Notes under the pieces: model-generated
What the model saw: only the letters and a program-made list of their open reading frames with translations
Told to the model about the DNA's origin: nothing
Databases searched by the model: none
Source: a virus
Virus record (IMG/VR): IMGVR_UViG_3300030406_000116
Span: 1-40,120 of that record
DNA: 40,120 bases
Reading direction: 5' to 3' (one strand)
Made by a program: the position numbers and the translations under genes
In this document: piece by piece, positions 1 to 3,677 of the stretch
How positions within the stretch are numbered: position 1 is the first letter of the stretch
How the letters are laid out: every line of letters starts with the position of its first letter

Positions 1-149
1 AACCTAAGACCACAGGCTTTTGGTATTGTGATAGAAATGGTGTATCAAATGGGAACATTTGGTGTGTCTAAGTTCAAAAAGTTTCTTTCAGCTCTTAATC
101 AAGAAGAGCCAGACTATGTGGTTGCGTCTAAGGAGATGTTAGACTCACG
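1..149 (+). repeat. Left copy of the end overlap
   Basis: Bases 1-149 match 39972-40120 at every position except 78 (A) against 40049 (G). The mismatch is the third base of a Lys codon in the endolysin (AAA/AAG), so it is silent. This is what a circularised or terminally redundant sequence looks like. It lies inside a gene, so it probably marks where the contig closed on itself rather than the physical ends of the virion DNA. Confidence 0.95.
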
Positions 150-228
150 TTGGGCTAAACAAACGCCTAATAGAGCTAACCGAATGTCTGAAAGAATGGC
201 TGAAATAGCTACCAAACATTTTGGTTAA
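1..228 (+). CDS. Endolysin (GH24 T4-type lysozyme), 3' part
   Basis: This is the C-terminal 75 codons of the peptidoglycan hydrolase that begins at 39735. The reading frame is open from base 1, and bases 1-149 repeat bases 39972-40120 in the same frame, so joining the ends gives one 154-residue protein ending at the TAA of 226-228. This part carries the helical C-terminal lobe typical of GH24 lysozymes. The catalytic residues are in the other piece. The gene looks split only because the window starts inside it; I see no disruption. Confidence 0.9.
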   Translation, partial: NLRPQAFGIVIEMVYQMGTFGVSKFKKFLSALNQEEPDYVVASKEMLDSRWAKQTPNRANRMSERMAEIATKHFG

Positions 229-280
229 AAAATATGAGAGGGTATATCGTACATGACGAGACGGATTTACCCCATTGACA

Positions 281-336
281 GCCGCAAAAATCCATAAAAA
301 CAAGGCTTTTTTACTATATATTCTGCGGTTTTTTTT
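281..336 (+). terminator. Candidate intrinsic terminator after the endolysin
   Basis: GCCGCA (281-286) can pair with TGCGGT (324-329), and T329-336 is an unbroken run of eight T. The loop is long (37 bases) but contains a nested A5/T6 pairing. The position, about 50 bases past the endolysin stop, suits the end of the late transcript. The long loop makes this less certain than the other terminators. Confidence 0.55.
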
Positions 337-346
337 GGTATATAGC

Positions 347-359
347 GGATAATCTATCC
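347..359. promoter_or_regulatory. Small inverted repeat, possible operator
   Basis: GGATA-ATC-TATCC is a perfect 5-bp dyad with a 3-bp spacer, about 77 bases upstream of the first phage-type promoter. The size and symmetry would suit a repressor half-site pair, but I found no second copy, so it may be chance. Confidence 0.2.
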
Positions 360-435
360 TTTGCACACGTTGCGGCGTTTTCTTTTTGTTTGTTTGTGTG
401 CTAGGGTCTATTTTTTTCGGCTTGGTCTTTGTTGG

Positions 436-454
436 TTAAAGTTCCCATTATAGA
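436..454 (+). promoter_or_regulatory. Phage RNA polymerase promoter P1
   Basis: TTAAAGTTCCCATTATAGA matches the 19-bp element found seven times in the genome. The TATAG-like end resembles the initiation end of T7 and SP6 promoters (CACTATAG). It lies 78 bases upstream of the small gene at 532 and reads into the early region, so this region is probably also transcribed by the phage enzyme later in infection. Confidence 0.8.
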
Positions 455-531
455 GATAAGGCTATTACTCTAGCTATATATAAAAGGGACTTACTCACTA
501 ACTTATTAAATAAAGGAAGGAAGCAACACAC

Positions 532-633
532 ATGAACCACTGGGACAAGCTCGGCTTCTTTATTGATGACAACGCAAGAGCAATAACAATAATTCAATTT
601 ATAATTATAATTCTTTTAATATGCTTTCTTTAA
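532..633 (+). CDS. 33-residue single-span membrane protein
   Basis: A short gene downstream of promoter P1, with a good ribosome site (AAGGAAGGAAG) about 8 bases before the ATG. The product starts with a polar segment (MNHWDKLGFFIDDNARA) and ends in about 16 strongly hydrophobic residues rich in Ile and Leu, so it is probably a tail-anchored inner-membrane peptide. I do not recognise a family. Its position at the left edge of the genome suits an early host-takeover or exclusion peptide, but that is only a guess from location. Confidence 0.6.
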   Translation: MNHWDKLGFFIDDNARAITIIQFIIIILLICFL

Positions 634-653
634 TTCATTCTTTATATTAGAAG

Positions 654-687
654 CAGGAACGGCTAACACGCCGCCGCCTGTTTTTTT
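654..687 (+). terminator. Intrinsic terminator after the 33-residue gene
   Basis: CAGG (654-657) pairs with CCTG (677-680), and CGGC (660-663) with GCCG (670-673), giving an interrupted GC-rich hairpin followed at once by seven T (681-687). It lies 21 bases after the stop of the gene at 532 and would end a short transcript from P1. Confidence 0.65.
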
Positions 688-775
688 CAAAAGAGAACAA
701 AACAAGAACGGCTAAGGTGTGGCGTTATGGCACACCCTGTAAAATAAGGCTTTTTAAAAATAATTAATTATTATG

Positions 776-804
776 TTGACTTTAAAAAAACTAGAGTTTA
801 CAAA
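776..804 (+). promoter_or_regulatory. Candidate host sigma-70 promoter
   Basis: TTGACT (776-781, five of six to the -35 consensus) is followed after 17 bases by TACAAA (799-804, four of six to TATAAT), in a very AT-rich stretch. Transcription would start near 811 and produce the structured leader, the first ribozyme and the early genes. T7-like phages need host promoters here because the phage polymerase gene is further downstream. The -10 match is weak. Confidence 0.45.
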
Positions 805-859
805 GGATATATATTAATTGTTTGCAAGTTTTAATTCTACATAAAAAAAACTTAGTGCC

Positions 860-965
860 TCTGGAGAGTGGTTGCGGCAGATACCAGTAACCGCCTAGAT
901 AGTTTCGAACCAGAAGGGAAGCCCACTCAGCCAGAAGGCGGTCACGAAAGTGAAGAAGGTCTGGC
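860..965 (+). ncRNA. Structured RNA element with two exclusive folds
   Basis: Fold A: TCTGG (860-864) pairs with CCAGA (931-935), and AGTGG (867-871) with CCACT (923-927), enclosing a hairpin GCGG (874-877)/CCGC (891-894). Fold B: GCCAGA (930-935) pairs with TCTGGC (960-965), with a symmetric six-by-six purine-rich internal loop (936-941/954-959) and an inner TCAC-GAAA-GTGA tetraloop hairpin. The CCAGA strand is shared, so the folds compete. It sits directly upstream of the first hammerhead. I compared it by eye with several riboswitch classes and found no match. Confidence 0.5.
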
Positions 966-966
966 T

Positions 967-1033
967 CTTGTTGTTTGTCTCAGGGTGTCGCCCTGACTGA
1001 TGAGCCGCAGAACGGCGAAACAAACAAACAAGG
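967..1033 (+). ncRNA. Type III hammerhead self-cleaving ribozyme
   Basis: All core residues are present: CTGATGA at 997-1003, GAAA at 1017-1020 and the GTC cleavage triplet at 977-979 (cut after C979). Stem I is TCAGGG (980-985)/CCCTGA (991-996) with loop TGTCG. Stem II is GCCG (1004-1007)/CGGC (1013-1016) with loop CAGAA. Stem III is open-ended: TTGTTTGT (971-978) pairs with ACAAACAA (1020-1027), and with A1028 bulged it can extend via 966-970 into the ribosome site at 1031-1035. Open stem III makes it type III. The downstream message would start at T980 with a 5'-OH. Confidence 0.9.
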
Positions 1034-1048
1034 AGTAAATAACTATGT
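1013..1048 (+). repeat. Translation-leader cassette, copy 1
   Basis: Bases 1013-1048 match 1655-1690 at 33 of 36 positions. The shared block runs from CGGC through ACAAACAAACAAGGAG to the start codon and one base beyond. Shorter versions (ACAAACAAACAAAGGAGCAA and GAAACAAAGGAGCAA) precede the genes at 2539 and 2843. Copy 1 includes the 3' strand of stems II and III of the type III hammerhead. Confidence 0.85.
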
Positions 1049-1305
1049 CACACTTTTATGGAGTAATAAGCAACTCAGCTAGGAAGACTATTCCAACAGC
1101 TAGAGCACATAAGACAACAGGGCTTGAGGTCAACGCTCAAAGTTGGAGCGGTCAGATTTCAACAACTTTATATTATGACGAAGAAGCGAAAAAAGACGCT
1201 TTTAAAGTTGTTCGAGAGCCTCACGCTTCAAGCGGCGGCGAGTCTATTATATTGGCTCAGGGCTTTTTGGATATGTCACACGTTAAAGAAACAGAGGCGG
1301 CTTAA
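1045..1305 (+). CDS. Small conserved phage early protein
   Basis: An 86-residue soluble protein beginning MSHFYGVIS. The start is fixed by AAGGAG ten bases upstream. I recognise the pattern (MxHFYGxI..., then S/A-SGL..., a Trp-Gly segment and a beta-rich C-terminus) as a small protein common in tailed phages, with no function known to me. It is the first gene after the type III hammerhead, and its ribosome site lies beside the ribozyme's stem III. The next gene starts two bases after the stop, so the two are probably co-translated. Confidence 0.7.
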   Translation: MSHFYGVISNSARKTIPTARAHKTTGLEVNAQSWSGQISTTLYYDEEAKKDAFKVVREPHASSGGESIILAQGFLDMSHVKETEAA

Positions 1306-1307
1306 TT

Positions 1308-1478
1308 ATGGCTAGATTTATACACCCAAAAATTAAGCGACTACAAGAGCAAGAAAGCCGAGAGAAATTCCAAGACGAACAAGACAAAAAAGAATTTTTC
1401 AAGGCTTACAAAAAAGAAAAAGACAAGCGTAAAAAATTAGATATGCTACACGAAGCACACAAAAACGCTTGGATTTAA
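1308..1478 (+). CDS. 56-residue highly charged helical protein
   Basis: It starts two bases after the stop of the previous gene. The product is rich in Lys, Glu, Asp and Gln, with a long predicted helix (about residues 8-50) and a short HKNAWI tail. It has no membrane segment and I recognise no family. The type II hammerhead begins five bases after the stop codon. After cleavage, this gene and the one before it would form a two-gene message ending in the ribozyme's stem III hairpin with a 2',3'-cyclic phosphate. Confidence 0.6.
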   Translation: MARFIHPKIKRLQEQESREKFQDEQDKKEFFKAYKKEKDKRKKLDMLHEAHKNAWI

Positions 1479-1482
1479 CACA

Positions 1483-1542
1483 GAGCGAAACAGGGCGGAG
1501 CGTTCCGCCTTGTCTCTAGGTTATGCCTAGACTGATGAGCTC
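1483..1542 (+). ncRNA. Type II hammerhead ribozyme, copy 1
   Basis: A circular permutation of the hammerhead with stem II open: GAGC (1483-1486) pairs with GCTC (1539-1542). Then GAAA (1487-1490); stem III CAGGGCGG (1491-1498)/CCGCCTTG (1505-1512) with loop AGCGTT; T1513 and cleavage residue C1514; stem I TCTAGG (1515-1520)/CCTAGA (1526-1531) with loop TTATG; and core CTGATGA (1532-1538). No core base deviates. It lies just after the gene at 1308, so cleavage leaves a hairpin as that message's 3' end. Confidence 0.92.
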
Positions 1543-1603
1543 ACAACGTGCCGCCGAGCACTCTTCGAGGGTTTTTTAATCCTAGTGGCAACGGCACGAG
1601 CTC
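1539..1603 (+). ncRNA. Hairpin competing with the type II ribozyme
   Basis: CGTGCCG (1547-1553) pairs with CGGCACG (1592-1598), with an inner CACT/AGTG pairing. Next to it, GAGC (1598-1601) can pair with GCTC (1539-1542), the same four bases that form stem II of the hammerhead with 1483-1486. The hairpin could therefore disrupt the ribozyme once transcribed. Seven T at 1619-1625 follow after a 15-base gap, too far for a standard terminator. Confidence 0.45.
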
Positions 1604-1628
1604 GTACTAAACGGCGTCTTTTTTTATA

Positions 1629-1647
1629 ATAAAGTTCCCATTATAAT
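1629..1647 (+). promoter_or_regulatory. Phage RNA polymerase promoter P2
   Basis: ATAAAGTTCCCATTATAAT is nearly identical to P1, P3 and P4. It lies 40 bases upstream of the gene at 1687, between the type II ribozyme hairpin and the leader cassette. The last bases (TATAAT rather than TATAGA) depart slightly from the other copies. TATAAT could also double as a host -10 element. Confidence 0.75.
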
Positions 1648-1654
1648 GACTAGA

Positions 1655-1690
1655 CGGCAACACAAACAAACAAGGAGCAAATAACTATGT
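1655..1690 (+). repeat. Translation-leader cassette, copy 2
   Basis: The partner of 1013-1048 (33 of 36 identical). The upstream part differs: copy 1 is preceded by a complete hammerhead, copy 2 by a phage promoter and no hammerhead core. This suggests leader duplication followed by replacement or decay of the ribozyme part. Confidence 0.85.
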
Positions 1691-1818
1691 TAGATGTAAT
1701 AAAGTTCATTGGAGCAGTTATTGGCACAGGTGTTTTCTTATTTAGCCTTTGGGCTATGATTTGGGTAGCTTGTGCAATGTCTGACCAATGTTGGTATAGC
1801 TACACAGGTCAACTTTAA
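1687..1818 (+). CDS. 43-residue membrane protein
   Basis: The ATG lies 10 bases after AAGGAG in the repeated leader cassette. The product has one hydrophobic segment over about residues 5-31 (rich in Ile, Val, Phe and Trp, with a GAVIGTGVF glycine pattern) and a short polar tail with two Cys in total. A single-span inner-membrane peptide is likely. The stop overlaps the next start (TAATG), so translation is probably coupled to the 186-residue gene. No family recognised. Confidence 0.6.
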   Translation: MLDVIKFIGAVIGTGVFLFSLWAMIWVACAMSDQCWYSYTGQL

Positions 1819-2378
1819 TGAGTAGCAACGACCACCAAACACGCTATCAACTCTGGCAAGAGCCTTCGACTAGACGGCGTTTTTTATCTGACTCTGAACT
1901 ACACTTTGATAAGACTATATCAAAGAAGCTAGACGGACACTGGCACTTAGGCGAATGTAATTACACCGCCGCAGGTGTCAGCAAGTCTGACTTTGAAAAG
2001 TTTAGAGAGATACGAAGACGCTATCTTGACTGGGAAAGCGGAGTTATGGCTTTCTTGTATAGACAAGACGACAAGTGGAAAGCATTATGCGAAAAGTATA
2101 AGCTGTCTGACTTGCCGTATGACTACAAGGAACAACCAAAGCGTGACAATCGTAAAGAGCTTCAACAGATTATCCTTAAAACCGTAAAGGATAACACATT
2201 GAAGAAGAAGCCATTATTGGCTTTTCTTAGAGCTAATAATCCTGACGTTAATTCGACAGCGATTAATAGACAACTTAACAATCTACTCAAATGTAGAGCT
2301 TTAGATATAGACACTAAGTTCAAGACGAAGCGGTACGTTATTATGGGTGCGTACTTTAGCTCACATTACATTAAGTAG
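1818..2378 (+). CDS. Early protein with possible C-terminal winged helix
   Basis: A 186-residue soluble protein whose start overlaps the upstream stop codon. The first 110 residues are charged and Trp/Tyr-rich. Residues about 115-180 (KELQQIILKTVKDNTLKKKP, then AINRQLNNLLKCRALDIDTK and a KRYVI strand) look like a helix-helix-strand winged-helix domain, the kind found in small DNA-binding regulators. No named family is recognised. An integrase phage needs a lysogeny switch and no classical CI-like repressor is visible, so this is the best regulator candidate by position and fold, but that is inference. A strong terminator follows. Confidence 0.65.
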   Translation: MSSNDHQTRYQLWQEPSTRRRFLSDSELHFDKTISKKLDGHWHLGECNYTAAGVSKSDFEKFREIRRRYLDWESGVMAFLYRQDDKWKALCEKYKLSDLPYDYKEQPKRDNRKELQQIILKTVKDNTLKKKPLLAFLRANNPDVNSTAINRQLNNLLKCRALDIDTKFKTKRYVIMGAYFSSHYIK

Positions 2379-2386
2379 AGACTGGG

Positions 2387-2435
2387 GACGAAGGCGTGAG
2401 ATTAACACAGACAATCACGCCTTTGTCTTTTTTTT
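2387..2435 (+). terminator. Strong intrinsic terminator before the tRNA
   Basis: A 13-bp stem, 2387-2399 (GACGAAGGCGTGA) with 2415-2427 (TCACGCCTTTGTC), including one G-T pair and a 15-base loop, followed by eight T (2428-2435). It ends the transcript of the 1687-2378 genes two bases before the tRNA starts. The tRNA, the gene at 2539 and the integrase then depend on read-through or on another promoter. Confidence 0.9.
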
Positions 2436-2437
2436 AA

Positions 2438-2511
2438 CTCGCAGTGGCGGAATGGCTACGCAATAGGTTGCAACCCTATGTATACTGGTTCGAGTCCAGT
2501 CTGCGAGTCCA
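2438..2511 (+). tRNA. tRNA-Cys (anticodon GCA)
   Basis: A full 74-base cloverleaf with CCA encoded. The acceptor is CTCGCAG (2438-2444)/CTGCGAG (2501-2507); the anticodon stem is ATAGG/CCTAT with loop TTGCAAC, so the anticodon is GCA; the T arm is ACTGG-TTCGAGT-CCAGT. The discriminator base is T (U73 in RNA), a known identity base of bacterial tRNA-Cys. It lies about 330 bases upstream of the tyrosine integrase, so it may serve as attP for integration into the host tRNA-Cys gene, as a working phage tRNA, or both. Pelagiphages of this type are known to integrate at tRNA genes. Confidence 0.9.
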
Positions 2512-2538
2512 ACTAAACAAACAAACAAAGGAGCAACA

Positions 2539-2769
2539 ATGATAAGTTATAACAACGTATCAATTAAAGAAGTAAGGACAAGAGAAGGCGAATATAATCA
2601 CAAAAAGAAAAAGCATGTGAAATTCGCAAAACCTAAAGTTACTAAACGAGAGGTGTGTTTTAGTGAGTGGTCTAGCTTAGAAGAGTTAGCGGCTGATGTA
2701 AGACACCATGTAATAAAAAATCCGTATGACGTAATTGAAGTATCTTTTACGGCAACAATGGAAGTATAG
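2539..2769 (+). CDS. Small early protein, unknown
   Basis: A 76-residue soluble, Lys-rich protein preceded by AAAGGAG in a shortened copy of the leader cassette. The N-terminal half is basic (EYNHKKKKHVKFAKPKVTK); the second half predicts alpha-beta (EWSSLEELAADVRHHVIKNP, then VIEVSFTATMEV). It lies between the tRNA and the integrase, where excisionases or directionality factors are often found. The size and basic character would allow that role but no known excisionase motif is visible. The last base of its TAG stop is the first base of the second type II hammerhead. Confidence 0.6.
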   Translation: MISYNNVSIKEVRTREGEYNHKKKKHVKFAKPKVTKREVCFSEWSSLEELAADVRHHVIKNPYDVIEVSFTATMEV

Positions 2770-2824
2770 AACGAAACGCCCTGCAATATGGGCGTCTATG
2801 GTTTAATACCATACTGATGAGTTC
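2769..2824 (+). ncRNA. Type II hammerhead ribozyme, copy 2
   Basis: Stem II is open: GAAC (2769-2772) with GTTC (2821-2824). Then GAAA (2773-2776); stem III CGCCC (2777-2781)/GGGCG (2790-2794) with an 8-base loop; T2795 and cleavage residue C2796; stem I TATGGT (2797-2802)/ACCATA (2808-2813) with loop TTAAT; and core CTGATGA (2814-2820). The core is perfect. The stems differ in sequence from the first type II copy but keep their pairing, which is compensatory evidence for function. It fills the gap between the stop at 2769 and the integrase start. Confidence 0.93.
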
Positions 2825-2842
2825 AGAAACAAAGGAGCAATT

Positions 2843-3628
2843 ATGAAACTTAAACAAGTATACGACAAGCAAGACTGGGAAAAGTGCCAGTCAAAAAGAG
2901 CTCTAGTTGTTATTGACATTGTAGGTAACATTGAGCCAAAGAAAGTAACTGACAAGCATGTAGAAAAAGTTAATGAAACATTAAAAGCTAAAGGACTAAG
3001 CGGTGCTACTATCAATAGGTATTTAGCGGCGTTAAGTAAACTTTTGAAATATGCACATAAAAGATATGACACTTTTAATATGGAGCGTATGCCTCATATT
3101 GAATGGCATAAAGAAACAAAGGGCAGAGTTAGATACATAACAAAAGAGGAAGAGGCTAAAATGATTGAGCTATTAAAGGACTCAGAATATCTGAGCCTTT
3201 ATCTTTTTCTAATGGACACAGGCATGAGATTGTCTGAGGCTTTGTCTTTTACACAAGAGGACATACAATCAGTAAATGGTAAAACTTATATTACTTTGTA
3301 TGGTACAAAAAATGGTGACACTAGAAGCGTACCATTAACTGAACGTGCAACTAAACTAGGTTCTAAAACTTTCCAACATTTAGACTATTGGAAAGCTGAG
3401 AATACTTGGAAGCAGTTGCGTAAAGACATGGGACTAACGAAAGACAAGCAATTTGTTATCCATGCTTTGCGTCATACTTGTGCGTCAAGACTAGCTCAGT
3501 CAGGTAAGATTGAGTTACATATAATAAAAGAGTTATTAGGTCATAGAAGCTATAATACTACGTTGAGATATAGCCATTTTAAACCTAGTAATTTGTTGGG
3601 TGCTGTTGATGTATTAGACAATATATAA
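2843..3628 (+). CDS. int: Tyrosine recombinase (phage integrase)
   Basis: A 261-residue integrase that would catalyse site-specific recombination between attP and a host attB. The N-terminal SAM-like core-binding region covers about residues 1-95 (KGLSGATINRYLAALSKLLK). The catalytic residues are Arg129 (TGMRLSEAL), Lys156 (GTKNGD), His207 and Arg210 (HALRH), His234 (LLGHRS) and the nucleophile Tyr243 (TLRYSH). Start ATG follows AAAGGAG by 5 bases. The gene is immediately preceded by a self-cleaving ribozyme, so its message would carry a 5'-OH and begin 46 bases upstream of the start codon. Phage promoter P3 starts on the last base of its stop. Confidence 0.95.
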   Translation: MKLKQVYDKQDWEKCQSKRALVVIDIVGNIEPKKVTDKHVEKVNETLKAKGLSGATINRYLAALSKLLKYAHKRYDTFNMERMPHIEWHKETKGRVRYITKEEEAKMIELLKDSEYLSLYLFLMDTGMRLSEALSFTQEDIQSVNGKTYITLYGTKNGDTRSVPLTERATKLGSKTFQHLDYWKAENTWKQLRKDMGLTKDKQFVIHALRHTCASRLAQSGKIELHIIKELLGHRSYNTTLRYSHFKPSNLLGAVDVLDNI

Positions 3629-3646
3629 TAAAGTTCCCATAGTAGA
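3628..3646 (+). promoter_or_regulatory. Phage RNA polymerase promoter P3
   Basis: ATAAAGTTCCCATAGTAGA starts at the last base of the integrase stop and lies 32 bases before the RNA polymerase gene. A phage promoter ahead of the phage polymerase's own gene means positive autoregulation; T7 has a similar arrangement just downstream of its gene 1. It fits the seven-copy consensus fully. Confidence 0.8.
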
Positions 3647-3677
3647 TTAACCACAAACATTAAAGGAGTGTTAATAC

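Larger units (their letters stand above)
229..531 (+). other. Non-coding region between lysis and early genes
   Basis: These 303 bases hold no convincing gene. They contain a candidate terminator (281-336), a small inverted repeat (347-359), a long-looped GCACAC/GTGTGC inverted repeat around 364-401 and the first phage-type promoter (436-454). In T7-like phages the genome ends lie between the late genes and the early region, so the physical terminal repeat could be here, but nothing in the sequence proves it. Confidence 0.6.
634..1044 (+). other. Long non-coding leader of the early operon
   Basis: There is no gene in these 411 bases, but they are full of structure: a terminator (654-687), a 6-bp hairpin GGTGTG/CACACC (716-736), a candidate host promoter (776-804), a multi-stem RNA element (860-965) and a hammerhead ribozyme (about 967-1033). 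AACGGCTAA occurs twice (659-667 and 708-716). The stretch reads as the 5' untranslated leader of the gene at 1045. Confidence 0.7.

Noticed and set aside
275-300. Host promoter at TTGACA (275-280)
   Set aside because: A perfect -35 box, but no -10-like hexamer at 16-18 bases, and it overlaps the candidate terminator.
910-965. Cobalamin-riboswitch-like words (GGGAAGCC, AGCCAGAAGG)
   Set aside because: The surrounding B12-box architecture and the conserved upstream core are missing, and the pairing fits a different fold.
1124-1315. Overlapping + frame within the gene at 1045
   Set aside because: No ribosome site and entirely inside another gene frame. The gene at 1045 has the leader, ribosome site and a known pattern.
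1656-1690. A fourth hammerhead at the second leader cassette
   Set aside because: The leader is homologous but there is no CTGATGA core and GAAA is replaced by CAACAC, so at most a remnant.
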